From Streptomyces bottropensis ATCC 25435 (GTDB lineage: Bacteria; Actinomycetota; Actinomycetes; Streptomycetales; Streptomycetaceae), in contig NZ_KB911581.1 in assembly GCF_000383595.1 (NCBI RefSeq), forward strand, positions 5,291,519-5,355,518: 64,000 nt of DNA. Direction: 5' to 3'. The notes beneath the pieces are model-generated. The model did not search any database, was not told the origin of the DNA, and worked only from the letters and a program-made list of their open reading frames with translations. This document shows positions 1-9,660 of the stretch, one piece after another (position 1 is the first letter of the stretch; each line of letters starts with the position of its first letter). Position numbers and translations under genes: made by a program.

Positions 1-558
1 GCGGTGTCGGTGACGCTCTTCCTCGGCGGCTGGCGGGCCCCCTGGCCCATCAGCACCTTCTGGGAGGGCGCCAACCACGGCTGGTGGCCGATGCTCTGGT
101 TCGTGGTGAAGGTGCAGCTGCTGCTGTTCTTCTTCATCTGGCTGCGCGGCACCCTCCCGCGCGTGCGCTACGACCAGCTGATGAAGCTCGGCTGGAAGGT
201 CCTCCTGCCGGTCTCCGTGGTGTGGCTGATGCTCGTCGCGACCGTACGGACCCTGCGCAACGAGAACTACGACTTCGCCGAGATCGCCCTGTACGTCGCC
301 GGTGCCGTCATCGTGCTGTTCCTGCTCTCCGTGGTCGCCGACATGTTCCGCGACCGGCGCGAGGCCCAGGACCAGCCCGCCGAACCGGCCGCCTTCGACC
401 CGATGGCCGGCGGCTTCCCCGTACCGCCCCTGCCCGGACAGACCCCCCCGCCGGTGCCGCGCAGGCGTCCGCGCCGGGAGCGGGAGCTGATTGTCAGTGG
501 CGGGTCCGATACTGACAGTGACGGATCTTCGAATGGGAGGGAGGCGTCCGATGGCTGA
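1..558 (+). CDS. nuoH: NADH-quinone oxidoreductase subunit H, C-terminal part (partial)
   Basis: This is the 3' end of nuoH; the gene begins before the window. NuoH is the membrane subunit of complex I at the junction with the peripheral arm, forming part of the quinone site. The visible 185 residues hold the conserved GGWRAP stretch, several hydrophobic helices (for example around LLLFFFIWLRGTLPR) and the conserved arginine-rich loop PRVRYDQLM. A long proline- and arginine-rich hydrophilic tail follows, as is usual in actinobacterial NuoH. The stop overlaps the nuoI start by 8 nt, so the two are probably translationally coupled. Confidence 0.95.
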   Translation, partial: AVSVTLFLGGWRAPWPISTFWEGANHGWWPMLWFVVKVQLLLFFFIWLRGTLPRVRYDQLMKLGWKVLLPVSVVWLMLVATVRTLRNENYDFAEIALYVAGAVIVLFLLSVVADMFRDRREAQDQPAEPAAFDPMAGGFPVPPLPGQTPPPVPRRRPRRERELIVSGGSDTDSDGSSNGREASDG

Positions 559-1192
559 GGAGCCGAAAGAGACCAAGCAGGGTTTCCAGAACCCCGTCGC
601 CGGCTTCGGCGTGACCTTCAAGGCCATGTTCAAGAAGCGGCTGACCGAGCAGTATCCGGAGCAGCAGAAGACCACGGCCCCGCGGTTCCACGGCCGGCAC
701 CAGCTCAACCGCCATCCGGACGGCCTGGAGAAGTGCGTCGGCTGCGAGCTGTGCGCCTGGGCCTGCCCCGCCGACGCCATCTACGTGGAGGGCGCCGACA
801 ACACCGACGAGGAGCGCTACTCGCCGGGCGAGCGGTACGGCGCCGTCTACCAGATCAACTACGCCCGCTGCATCCTGTGCGGCCTGTGCATCGAGGCGTG
901 CCCCACCCGCGCGCTCACGATGACCAACGAGTTCGAGCTGGCCGACAGCAGCCGCGCCAACCTCATCTACACCAAGGAGCAGCTGCTCGCGGGGCTGGAG
1001 GAGGGCATGGTCGACTCGCCCCACTCGATCTTCCCCGGCACCGACGAGCAGGACTACTACCGGGGCCTGGTCACCGAGGCCGCGCCCGGCACGGTGCGGC
1101 AGACGGCCGTGTCCAAGGGCGAGAAGCCCCAGGAGGCCGCGTCCACCTTCGGTGAGGACGAGCCGGCGTCGCACAAGGCGGTCGGCCGATGA
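551..1192 (+). CDS. nuoI: NADH-quinone oxidoreductase subunit I (2x[4Fe-4S])
   Basis: NuoI is the ferredoxin-like subunit of complex I that carries clusters N6a and N6b and passes electrons towards N2. Two complete CxxCxxCxxxCP motifs are present: CVGCELCAWACP and CILCGLCIEACP. The ATG at 551 is chosen because GGGAGGGAGG lies just upstream and the protein then begins MAEEPKETK; an upstream in-frame start would only add overlap with nuoH. The product is 213 residues with a hydrophilic C-terminal extension of about 60 residues, a common actinobacterial feature. The stop overlaps the nuoJ start (ATGA). Confidence 0.96.
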   Translation: MAEEPKETKQGFQNPVAGFGVTFKAMFKKRLTEQYPEQQKTTAPRFHGRHQLNRHPDGLEKCVGCELCAWACPADAIYVEGADNTDEERYSPGERYGAVYQINYARCILCGLCIEACPTRALTMTNEFELADSSRANLIYTKEQLLAGLEEGMVDSPHSIFPGTDEQDYYRGLVTEAAPGTVRQTAVSKGEKPQEAASTFGEDEPASHKAVGR

Positions 1193-2142
1193 CGGAGCAA
1201 CTCGCCGCCTACGCGACCTCCACCGGCGAGGCCGTCCAGTTCTGGGTGCTCGGCACGGTCGCCGTGATCGGCGCCCTGTGCACCGTCTTCATGAAGCGGG
1301 CCGTGCACAGCGCGCTCTGCCTCGCCGCAACGATGATCATCCTGGCGGTGTTCTACCTCGCCAACGGCGCCTACTTCCTGGGCATCGTGCAGATCGTCGT
1401 CTACACCGGCGCGATCATGATGCTGTTCCTGTTCGTGGTCATGCTCGTCGGCGTCACCGCCGCGGACTCCCTGAAGGAGACCATCAAGGGCCAGCGCTGG
1501 CTGGCCCTCCTGTGCGGCGCCGGCTTCGGCATCCTGCTCATCGCGGGCATCGGCAACGCCTCCCTGACGGAGTTCAACGGCCTCGGCACGGCGAACGCGA
1601 ACGGCAACGTGGAGGGCCTCGCCGTGCTGCTGTTCACCAAGTACGTCCTTGCCTTCGAGATCACCAGTACTCTCCTGATCACCGCCACTGTCGGGGCGGT
1701 GATGCTCACTCACCGGGAGCGCATCGGGCGCGCCAAGACGCAGCGCCAGTGGTCCGAGGCACGGGTGCGTAGCGGGCATCTCGCGCCGCTGCCGGCCCCC
1801 GGCGTCTACGCCCGGCACAACGCGGTCGACATCCCGGGTCTGCTGCCCGACGGCACACCGTCCGAGCTCACCGTCAATCCCACCTTGCGCGCCCGTCGCC
1901 AGATGCGTCACGTAAGCCGCGACCTACTGCGTGGGATCGAGCGGTGGGAAACCTCCAGCGCCGACTGGCTAGGCCGTACGCCCCCGCGTCGCCGCGAGGA
2001 CGGCTCCCTACGCGCTCCGCTCATTGCGGGCGCCTCCGACGCGGCGAGTGAGGCGGCCCGCACCGAGTCGCAGTCCCAGCCGTCGCCGGCAGGGCAGCCC
2101 TCTGCAACGACCTCCACCCCAGCGCAGGCGGAACAGCGGTGA
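1189..2142 (+). CDS. nuoJ: NADH-quinone oxidoreductase subunit J
   Basis: NuoJ is a small antiporter-associated membrane subunit of complex I. The first 170 residues contain the typical run of transmembrane helices and the conserved segment GIVQIVVYTGAIMMLFLFVVML. The remaining ~150 residues form a hydrophilic, proline/serine/glutamine-rich tail. The protein (317 residues) is therefore longer than the ~165-200 of many bacteria, but long tails are usual in Streptomyces NuoJ. It overlaps nuoI by 4 nt and nuoK by 4 nt. Confidence 0.95.
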   Translation: MTEQLAAYATSTGEAVQFWVLGTVAVIGALCTVFMKRAVHSALCLAATMIILAVFYLANGAYFLGIVQIVVYTGAIMMLFLFVVMLVGVTAADSLKETIKGQRWLALLCGAGFGILLIAGIGNASLTEFNGLGTANANGNVEGLAVLLFTKYVLAFEITSTLLITATVGAVMLTHRERIGRAKTQRQWSEARVRSGHLAPLPAPGVYARHNAVDIPGLLPDGTPSELTVNPTLRARRQMRHVSRDLLRGIERWETSSADWLGRTPPRRREDGSLRAPLIAGASDAASEAARTESQSQPSPAGQPSATTSTPAQAEQR

Positions 2143-2438
2143 ACCCTGTCAACTACGTGTATCTCGCCGCGCTGCTGTTCAGTATCGGCGCGACCGGAGT
2201 GCTGGTCCGGCGCAACGCGATCGTCGTCTTCATGTGCGTGGAGCTGATGCTCAACGCCTCCAACCTGACGCTCGTCGCCTTCTCGCGCATGCACGGGAAT
2301 CTCGACGGCCAGGTCATCGCCTTCTTCACGATGGTCGTCGCCGCGGCCGAGGCGGTGGTCGGACTCGCGATCATCGTGACGATCTTCCGCACCCGCCACT
2401 CGGTCTCGGTCGACGACGCCGGCCTGATGAAGCTGTAA
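2139..2438 (+). CDS. nuoK: NADH-quinone oxidoreductase subunit K
   Basis: NuoK is a three-helix membrane subunit homologous to MrpC and contributes to proton translocation. The 99-residue product has three hydrophobic helices, with the conserved glutamate in FMCVELMLNASNL and a second one in AAAEAVVGLAI. This is the standard family length. It starts with GTG overlapping the nuoJ stop (GTGA), so it is co-translated. Confidence 0.96.
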   Translation: MNPVNYVYLAALLFSIGATGVLVRRNAIVVFMCVELMLNASNLTLVAFSRMHGNLDGQVIAFFTMVVAAAEAVVGLAIIVTIFRTRHSVSVDDAGLMKL

Positions 2439-2452
2439 GGGGTCGCTGAACC

Positions 2453-4399
2453 GTGAACGCTGAGAACCTGATTGCGCTGCTGATCGCGGCGCCCCTGCTC
2501 GGAGCCGCCGTCCTGCTGTGCGGCGGCCGGCGGCTGGACGCCGTCGGCCACTGGATCGGCACGGCCCTGGCCGCCGCCTCCTTCGTCATCGGTGTCGTCC
2601 TGTTCGCCGACATGCTCGGCAAGGAGGCCGAACACCGGGAGATGGGCCAGTACCTGTTCAGCTGGATCCCCGTCGAGGGCTTCCAGGCGGACGTCGCCTT
2701 CCAGCTGGACCAGCTGTCGATGACGTTCGTCCTGGTGATCACCGGGGTCGGCTCGCTCATCCACGTGTACTCCATCGGGTACATGGAGCACGACGAGCGC
2801 CGCCGCCGTTTCTTCGGCTATCTGAACCTGTTCCTCGCGGCGATGCTGCTGCTGGTCCTCGCCGACAACTACCTGCTGCTGTACGTCGGCTGGGAGGGCG
2901 TCGGCCTCGCCTCGTACCTGCTGATCGGCTTCTGGCAGCACAAGCCCAGCGCCGCCACCGCGGCGAAGAAGGCGTTCCTGGTCAACCGCGTCGGCGACGT
3001 GGGTCTGTCCATCGCCATCATGCTGATGTTCACCACCTTCGGGACCTTCGCCTTCGGGCCGGTCCTGGCGGCCACCGGTGAGACGAGCGAGGGCAGGCTC
3101 ACCGCCATCGCCCTGATGCTGCTGCTCGCCGCCTGCGGCAAGTCCGCCCAGGTGCCGCTGCAGTCCTGGCTCGGGGACGCGATGGAGGGCCCGACCCCCG
3201 TCTCGGCCCTCATCCACGCCGCGACCATGGTCACCGCCGGCGTCTACCTGATCGTCCGCTCCGCCGCCGTCTTCGACGGCGCCCCGGACGCCCAGCTCGT
3301 CACCACCGTCGTCGGCGCGGTCACGCTCCTCTTCGGTGCGATCGTCGGTTGTGCGAAGGACGACATCAAGAAGGCCCTCGCCGGCTCGACGATGTCCCAG
3401 ATCGGGTACATGGTGCTGGCCGCGGGCCTCGGTCCCATCGGCTACGTCTTCGCGATCATGCACCTGGTGACGCACGGCTTCTTCAAGGCCGGCCTCTTCC
3501 TCGGTGCCGGTTCGGTCATGCACGGCATGAACGACGAGGTCGACATGCGCAAGTACGGCGGCCTGCGGAAGTACATGCCGGTCACCTTCGTCACCTTCGG
3601 CCTCGGCTACCTCGCCATCATCGGCTTCCCCGGCCTGTCCGGCTTCTTCTCCAAGGACAAGATCATCGAGGCGGCGTTCGCCAAGGGCGGCACCGAGGGC
3701 TGGATCCTCGGCGGCGTGGCCCTGCTCGGCGCGGCCATCACCGCGTTCTACATGACGCGCGTGATGCTGATGACCTTCTTCGGTGAAAAGCGGTGGCAGT
3801 CGACCGTCCGCCCGGACAAGACATCCAGCGTCGAGCCCGGCATCGGGGTGCGACCAGAGAAGAAGCCGCAGCCGCACGAGTCCCCGGCGTCGATGACCGT
3901 CCCGATGATCCTGCTGGCCTTCGGGTCGGTCTTCGCAGGCGGCCTGTTCAGCGTGAACGACGCGTTCCTGCACTGGCTGGAGCCGGTCACCGGCCACGAC
4001 CACGGTCACCCGCCCGTGAGCGCGCCCACCGTGACCGCGGCCACCATGGTCGCGCTGGTGACCGGCCTGGCCGCGGCCTGGGCGCAGTACGGCCGGCGTC
4101 CGGTCCCCGTCACAACGCCTCACGGATCGTCGCTGACACGGGCCGTCCGGCGTGATCTGTTCCAGGACGACGTCAATCACGTGGTGTTCGTCAAGGCCGG
4201 TGGGTATCTCACCCGCCGACTGGTTCGCCTCGACCACTCTGTCGTCGACGGTGCCGTCCTAGGCACTGCCTCCGCGGTCGGCGGTCTTTCCCGGCAACTG
4301 CGCCGCCTTCAGACCGGGCAGGTCCGGTCGTACGCACTTTCCATGTTCGGTGGTGCCGCGGTGCTGGTCGCCGCCATTTCCCAGATGAGGTCGCTGTGA
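2453..4399 (+). CDS. nuoL: NADH-quinone oxidoreductase subunit L
   Basis: NuoL is the distal antiporter-like, proton-pumping subunit of complex I. The 648-residue protein shows the family hallmarks: WEGVGLASYLLIGFW, the discontinuous-helix region DAMEGPTPVSALIHAATMV, the lysine of CAKDDIKKALAGSTMSQIGY, and HLVTHGFFKAGLFLGAGSVMHG. A GTG start 14 nt after nuoK fits, with AAGGGG upstream. The stop overlaps the nuoM start. Confidence 0.96.
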   Translation: MNAENLIALLIAAPLLGAAVLLCGGRRLDAVGHWIGTALAAASFVIGVVLFADMLGKEAEHREMGQYLFSWIPVEGFQADVAFQLDQLSMTFVLVITGVGSLIHVYSIGYMEHDERRRRFFGYLNLFLAAMLLLVLADNYLLLYVGWEGVGLASYLLIGFWQHKPSAATAAKKAFLVNRVGDVGLSIAIMLMFTTFGTFAFGPVLAATGETSEGRLTAIALMLLLAACGKSAQVPLQSWLGDAMEGPTPVSALIHAATMVTAGVYLIVRSAAVFDGAPDAQLVTTVVGAVTLLFGAIVGCAKDDIKKALAGSTMSQIGYMVLAAGLGPIGYVFAIMHLVTHGFFKAGLFLGAGSVMHGMNDEVDMRKYGGLRKYMPVTFVTFGLGYLAIIGFPGLSGFFSKDKIIEAAFAKGGTEGWILGGVALLGAAITAFYMTRVMLMTFFGEKRWQSTVRPDKTSSVEPGIGVRPEKKPQPHESPASMTVPMILLAFGSVFAGGLFSVNDAFLHWLEPVTGHDHGHPPVSAPTVTAATMVALVTGLAAAWAQYGRRPVPVTTPHGSSLTRAVRRDLFQDDVNHVVFVKAGGYLTRRLVRLDHSVVDGAVLGTASAVGGLSRQLRRLQTGQVRSYALSMFGGAAVLVAAISQMRSL

Positions 4400-6030
4400 T
4401 GAGCCCCTTCCCGCTGCTGACCCTTACCGTGGCGGTACCCGCGGTCGGCGCGGTGGTGACGGCCGCGCTGCCCGCCGCCACGACGGATGCCCGGCGGCGC
4501 ACAGCCAAGACCGTCGCCCTGGTCTTCGCATGCGCCACCCTCGCTCTGGCCGTCGCCGTGGCCGGGCGTTTCGATCCGGGTGGCGCCCGCTACCAGCTGA
4601 CAGAGTCATACCCCTGGATCAAGAGCTTCGGGGTGGGCTTCTCACTTGGGGTGGATGGCATCGCCGCGATGATGGTGTTGCTCACCACGGTGCTGGTGCC
4701 GCTGGTGATGCTCGCTTCGTGGCATGACGCCGACGCGGATCCTCTCGCCGAGGCGCCGTTCGGAAACCGCCGCCGCACCCAGGTCTTCTTCGCCCTCATC
4801 CTCGCCGTCGAGGCGATGGTGGTGTTGTCCTTCCTGGCGACCGACGTCTTTTTGTTCTACGTCGTTTTCGAAGCCATGCTCATCCCGGTGTACTTCCTCA
4901 TCGGGGGCTTCGGCGACCGGGCTGACGGCGGCGACGGCGAGGCGGCCGCACGGCGCTCCCATTCGGCCCTGAAGTTCCTGCTGTACAACCTGCTGGGCGG
5001 CTTGGTCATGCTGGCCGCCGTGATCGGGCTGTACACGCTCTCCGCCCGGGCCGGGATCGGCAGTGGGGCTGACGGCACGCTGGACCTGACCACCCTCACC
5101 GGTGCGCTCCGCGATGGTCGACTGTCCATCGACCCGGTGGCGGAGCGGGTACTGTTCCTGGGCTTCTTCTTCGCCTTCGCCGTCAAAGCCCCGCTGTGGC
5201 CGCTGCACACCTGGCTGCCGGGCGCCATGGGGGAGGCCACCGCCGGTACCGCGGCCCTGATCACGGGGGTCGTCGACAAGGTCGGGACCTTCGCGATGCT
5301 GCGGTTGTGCCTGGAGCTGTTCCCGGGTGCCTCAAGGTTCTTCGCGCCCGCGATCATGGTGCTCGCCGTGACCGGAATCATCTACGGCGCACTGGTGGCA
5401 GTCGCTCAGGAGGACATCAAACGCCTCATCGCCTATGCCTCGATCTCCCACTACGGCTTCATCGTCCTGGGCATCTTCGCGATGACCCCGCAGAGCCAGG
5501 TCGGCGCGAGTTTCTACATGGTCAGTCACGGCATATCCACCGCCACGCTGATGCTGGTCGCCGGGTTCCTGATCTCCCGACGCGGCAGCCGCCTGATCGC
5601 CCACTACGGCGGCGTGCAGAAGATCGCCCCGGTGCTCGCCGGAGCCTTCCTCATCGGCGGCCTGGCCAACCTCTCGTTGCCGGGTCTGGCACCGTTCGTC
5701 AGCGAATTCCTGGTCCTGGTCGGCACCTTCACCCGCCACCCGGCGCTGGGCGCCATCGCCACCCTCGGCATCGTGCTGTCCGCGTTGTACGTGCTGGTGC
5801 TCTACCAGCGCACCATGACCGGCCCGGTGGCGAAGGGCGTGGCCGCCATGGCCGACCTCAGGGCCAGGGAACTGCTCGTGGTGGCCCCGCTGGTGTTCCT
5901 GCTGATCGCGCTCGGCGTCTATCCCAAGCCCGTTACGGACATCGTCGCCCCGGCAGTCGACGCCACACTCTCCGAGGTCCACCGCACGGACTCGAAGCCC
6001 GCCCGCCCGGCTGCCGAAGACCGCGGCTGA
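4396..6030 (+). CDS. nuoM: NADH-quinone oxidoreductase subunit M
   Basis: NuoM is the second Mrp-antiporter-like proton-pumping subunit of complex I. Conserved features in the 544-residue product include the FYVVFEAMLIPVYFLIG helix with its key glutamate, KAPLWPLHTWLPGAMGEATA, VAQEDIKRLIAYASISHYGF and a MVSHGIS segment. The first start is GTG 4396, with ATG 4399 directly after, both overlapping the nuoL stop. A 43-nt spacer separates it from nuoN. Confidence 0.96.
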   Translation: MMSPFPLLTLTVAVPAVGAVVTAALPAATTDARRRTAKTVALVFACATLALAVAVAGRFDPGGARYQLTESYPWIKSFGVGFSLGVDGIAAMMVLLTTVLVPLVMLASWHDADADPLAEAPFGNRRRTQVFFALILAVEAMVVLSFLATDVFLFYVVFEAMLIPVYFLIGGFGDRADGGDGEAAARRSHSALKFLLYNLLGGLVMLAAVIGLYTLSARAGIGSGADGTLDLTTLTGALRDGRLSIDPVAERVLFLGFFFAFAVKAPLWPLHTWLPGAMGEATAGTAALITGVVDKVGTFAMLRLCLELFPGASRFFAPAIMVLAVTGIIYGALVAVAQEDIKRLIAYASISHYGFIVLGIFAMTPQSQVGASFYMVSHGISTATLMLVAGFLISRRGSRLIAHYGGVQKIAPVLAGAFLIGGLANLSLPGLAPFVSEFLVLVGTFTRHPALGAIATLGIVLSALYVLVLYQRTMTGPVAKGVAAMADLRARELLVVAPLVFLLIALGVYPKPVTDIVAPAVDATLSEVHRTDSKPARPAAEDRG

Positions 6031-6073
6031 TGTCGTCCTTCTCCCACCATCGGACCGTCAGAGGTGAAGTGAA

Positions 6074-7735
6074 GTGAGCGCCTTCGTCGCACCGGAAACC
6101 GCCCGCACCCTTTGGACGGCGGCGTCCGGCAGTGTCGGCATTCCTGTTCCGCAGATCGAGTACGGCCGGCTGGCGCCCCTGCTCATCGTCCTCGGCTCCG
6201 CCGTCGTCGGCATCCTCGCCGAGGCGTTCCTGCCGCGTCGCAGTCGTCACCGGGCCCAGGTGTCCGTCGCCGTGCTGGGATTGGCGGCTGCCCTCGGCGC
6301 CGTCATCGCTCTCTTCGCCGACGGCCGATACGCCACCGACAAGGCCGGCTTGGCCGCCATGGGAGCGGTCGCCGTGGACGGTCCGGCGCTGTTCCTGCAG
6401 GGCGTCATCCTGATGACCTCCATCGTCGCGGTCCTCTCCTTCGCCGAACGGCGAATGGAGCCGCGCGGAGCGGACGGCGCGCTCGTGGGCGCGTTCGCCC
6501 CCCAACCGGCCGCGGTGCCCGGCACTGAGGCAGAAGCCGCCGCAGCCCGAGCGGGGTTCGCCACCACCGAGGTCTTTCCGCTGACCATGGTCGCGGTCGC
6601 TGGCATGCTGCTCTTCCCGGCGGCGGCCGACCTGCTGACGATGTTCGTCGCGCTGGAGGTCTTCTCCCTGCCGCTGTACCTGCTGTGCGCACTGGCCCGA
6701 CGCCGTCGGCTGTTGTCCCAGGAGGCCGCACTGAAGTACTTCCTGCTCGGCGCCTTCGCCTCGGCGTTCTTCCTGTTCGGCACGGCCCTGATGTACGGCT
6801 ACGCCGGCACCGTCTCACTCGGCGGCATCGCCGATGTCATCGCCGGCCGGTCCGCGGCCGGGCCTGCGCTGGGCAGCACCACCGCGAACAACACCCTGCT
6901 GCTGACCGGACTGGCCATGCTGGGAGTCGGCCTGCTGTTCAAGATCGGTGCCGTCCCGTTCCACTCCTGGACGCCGGACGTCTACCAAGGAGCCCCGACA
7001 CCGGTCACCGGATTCATGGCCGCCACGACCAAGGTGGCAGCTTTCGGAGCGCTGCTGCGGCTGCTGTACGTCGCACTCCCTGACCTCGTGTGGGACTGGC
7101 GTCCGGTGCTGTCCGGCGTCGCTGTGCTCACCATGATCGTCGGCGCGGTGCTGGCCGTCAGCCAAACCGATGTCAAGCGGCTGTTGGCCTACTCCTCCAT
7201 CGCCCACGCCGGTTTTCTCCTCATGGGTGTGCTCTCCGCCAGCCAGGCGGGGGTGTCCGCGGTCCTCTTCTACCTGGCCGCCTATTCCTTGGTGACCTTC
7301 GCTGCCTTCACCACCGTCACCCTCGTCCGTGATGCGGGTGGGGAGGCATCCCGGCTGCCCGACTGGGCCGGCCTGGGCCGCCGTTCCCCGCTGCTGGCCG
7401 CGGTTTTCTCCCTCTTCCTCCTGACCTTCGCCGGCATCCCGCTCACATCGGGGTTCACCGGGAAGTTCGCCGTCTTCCAGGCGGCACTGATGAGCGGCGC
7501 GGTCCCGCTGGTGATCGTGGGTGTGCTGTCCTCGGTGGTCGCGGCATTCGCCTACGTCCGGATCATCGTCCTGATGTTCTTCTCCAAGCCGCAGCCCGAC
7601 GGCCCGTCCGTCGCCGTCCCCAGCGCGCTGACGATCATCTCCATCGGCTTCGGGGTGCTGGTCGCTTTGGCACTGGGTCTGCTCCCGCAGTACTTCCTCG
7701 ACCTGGTCGACACGGCCTCGGCGTTCGTCCCCTGA
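6074..7735 (+). CDS. nuoN: NADH-quinone oxidoreductase subunit N
   Basis: NuoN is the third antiporter-like subunit, and last gene of the nuo operon. The 553-residue membrane protein contains the NuoN signatures ALEVFSLPLYLL, FKIGAVPFHSWTPDVYQGAP and SQTDVKRLLAYSSIAHAGF. It starts with GTG at 6074 behind GAGGTGAA. The operon ends here: the next 100 nt lead into a decayed transposase, marking the boundary between conserved chromosome and accessory DNA. Confidence 0.96.
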   Translation: MSAFVAPETARTLWTAASGSVGIPVPQIEYGRLAPLLIVLGSAVVGILAEAFLPRRSRHRAQVSVAVLGLAAALGAVIALFADGRYATDKAGLAAMGAVAVDGPALFLQGVILMTSIVAVLSFAERRMEPRGADGALVGAFAPQPAAVPGTEAEAAAARAGFATTEVFPLTMVAVAGMLLFPAAADLLTMFVALEVFSLPLYLLCALARRRRLLSQEAALKYFLLGAFASAFFLFGTALMYGYAGTVSLGGIADVIAGRSAAGPALGSTTANNTLLLTGLAMLGVGLLFKIGAVPFHSWTPDVYQGAPTPVTGFMAATTKVAAFGALLRLLYVALPDLVWDWRPVLSGVAVLTMIVGAVLAVSQTDVKRLLAYSSIAHAGFLLMGVLSASQAGVSAVLFYLAAYSLVTFAAFTTVTLVRDAGGEASRLPDWAGLGRRSPLLAAVFSLFLLTFAGIPLTSGFTGKFAVFQAALMSGAVPLVIVGVLSSVVAAFAYVRIIVLMFFSKPQPDGPSVAVPSALTIISIGFGVLVALALGLLPQYFLDLVDTASAFVP

Positions 7736-7839
7736 GAGGGAACCCTGCCCGCCCTTCCGAGGGGAAGCGGCCGTGATCTCCGACCCGCTGACGCCTGACA
7801 GGTGAAGCGTCATCGTGCCGACCGCGGACAGAGCGGCCG

Positions 7840-8870
7840 GCTTGAGCGGGGGTGGCCGTGAGGGCAGGGCGCCGCTGGATGGACGGCGGGTGGTCGTCTC
7901 GGTGAGGTTGCGGCGGCTGATGTGCCCGGTGCGACTGTCCGCGGCAGACGTTCTGTGAGAAGGCTTCCGGCGTCGCGGAGCGCTACCAGCTTCGCGCCAA
8001 CCGCCTGGCCGACCAACTCGGCTCCGTGGTCAAGGAGTTAGCGGGCTTCTCCCGCTCGACCGGCGCATGCTCCTGCGCAGGGCGGCACCGCCGCTGCGGT
8101 CCCGCGCGTGCTCGGCATCGATGACTTCGCCTCAAGGGCCGGCACCGCTACGCCAGCGTGATCTTCGACGCCGAGACCGGCGAGCGGATCAACGTCCTGC
8201 CCGACCGCCCTGCCCAGACCCTGGGCGCGTGGCTGCGCGAGCACCCCGGCGCGCATACGTCTGCCGCGACGGCTCCGGCTCCTACGGCGAGGCGATCCGC
8301 CAGGCCCTCCCCGAAGCGGTACAGGTCAGCAACAGGTGGCACCTGCGCCGTGCGCGAGCAGACCACCCGCGAGCGTCGGCAGCGGGTCCACCATCTGCTC
8401 GATCAAGGAGTCGGCCTGCTCGAATGCCCCCGCCGCCTCGATGTCGCCCTGAACATCATCAAGCGATACGCCCGCACGAATAAGCGCACCCGCGACCGCC
8501 GCGCACCCCACCACAGGCCCACGCAGCCGGTCACCACCCCGCAGCGTTTCGCCCGCCTCCTTCTCACCCGCCCCGAGAACCTGCGCGACAAGGACACCGC
8601 ACTCCTGCCGGAACTCACCGAAGCCTGCCCCGAGATGACCGAAATCGCCCGCCTCACCGGTGAGTTCGCTCAGCTACTGACCTCAGCAGAGGGCAACGAC
8701 CGCCAAACACACCGACTGAATCACCACGGTCCGCGCCACCGACCTGCCCCACCCGCACTCCGCAGCGGACTCGGCGAGGCCGGCTGTGCCCGGCGCGCAG
8801 GTCGGCGATGGTGGGCACCGTACTCGCCGCCGAGATGTTCACAGATCAGCAGCCTGGCCGCCTCAAGGAG
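7840..8870 (+). pseudogene. Decayed ISL3-family transposase
   Basis: Several reading frames have to be joined to follow one transposase. First comes a cysteine-containing N-terminal part (ERYQLRANRLADQLGSVV near 7980-8035). Next is the DDE core (GIDDF... RHRYASVIFDAETGERINVL near 8120-8200, then CRDGSGSYGEAIRQALPEAVQVSNRWHLRR near 8265-8350), and last a helical C-terminal part to about 8870. These are the landmarks of ISL3-type transposases. Multiple frameshifts make it non-functional. It sits exactly between nuoN and the CBB block. Ends are approximate; no terminal repeats were identified. Confidence 0.75.
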
Positions 8871-9069
8871 TGATTCCCCCTGTTCCGCCACGTGGTGACT
8901 CCATCCGGGCCGACATGGACGACGCTGTCCGCCTGGAGGTGAACGACCGGCTGACCATGCCTGCGGAGCACGCCGGCGGCGCCGGCGGCGTCGACGCCTG
9001 GCGCGACCCGCTCGCCGTAGGTGCCGTCAGCCCCATCGGGGCTGGCCTGAAGACCACGGACGTATCAGC

Positions 9070-9537
9070 TCACACGCGCGATTGCAGCACGGTGTCGGCG
9101 CCGCTGCCTTTCCGGAAGCTGTCGGCGAGTCGGCGATTCGGTGACAGAGGCGTTCGGCGTGAATCGTCCGCCACTGCGCGGCGCGGATGCGATGCGTAGA
9201 CGTGCGACGCCATTCTCGCGGCCCTGGCAGCTGAGCTGCGGGTGGTGGGGGCGGTGACGAAACGCTGCGGGCGAGCGGGACCTCGCCGAGGAACGGGGAA
9301 CGGTCCGCCTCCTTGGTGCGCTTCCGGGATCCGGCGGAGAAGCGGCCTCCCGTCCTCCCCGTCGGTCCTCGTCCCAGGGCCCATCGGCCAGGCGGGAGTC
9401 GACCCAGTGTGCGAGGAGGACGTCGAGCTCGGCCTCGCAGTCACGCACCGCGCCTGCCTGACGGCCAGGATTCCGATGCAGAACTCGAGGGGAAGCACCG
9501 CCGCCGCGCAGCCGGCCGCGATCAAGACGGTGCCCAT
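9070..9537 (-). CDS. Possible small membrane protein, unknown function
   Basis: I do not recognise this gene. The ATG at 9537 has GGAAGG about 8 nt upstream, and the first ~30 residues form one hydrophobic helix (MGTVLIAAGCAAAVLPLEFC...). The rest of the 155-residue frame is Arg/Pro/Ser-rich, as expected for a wrong frame. A neighbouring frame gives a more natural sequence after residue 35 (CEAELDVLLAHWVDSRLADGPW), so the gene may be frameshifted or really encode only a ~90-residue protein. It lies 123 nt downstream of cbbP on the same strand. Confidence 0.3.
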   Translation of the reverse strand: MGTVLIAAGCAAAVLPLEFCIGILAVRQARCVTARPSSTSSSHTGSTPAWPMGPGTRTDGEDGRPLLRRIPEAHQGGGPFPVPRRGPARPQRFVTAPTTRSSAARAARMASHVYASHPRRAVADDSRRTPLSPNRRLADSFRKGSGADTVLQSRV

Positions 9538-9660
9538 GTGCGACCTTCCGCGTGATCACGAGAGAGTCTCGCGGACCGCGAGGAGCCCCCGGTGACCGGT
9601 CGGACCTCGATGTCGGCGGTGCCGGTGGCAGGACCGCCTCGGCCGCGGTCGGCAGGCCGG

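Noticed and set aside
2153..4237. 694-codon open frame on the minus strand opposite nuoK and nuoL
   Set aside because: It is a high-GC shadow: His/Asp/Glu/Gln-rich low-complexity sequence with no motif, opposite strongly conserved nuo genes.
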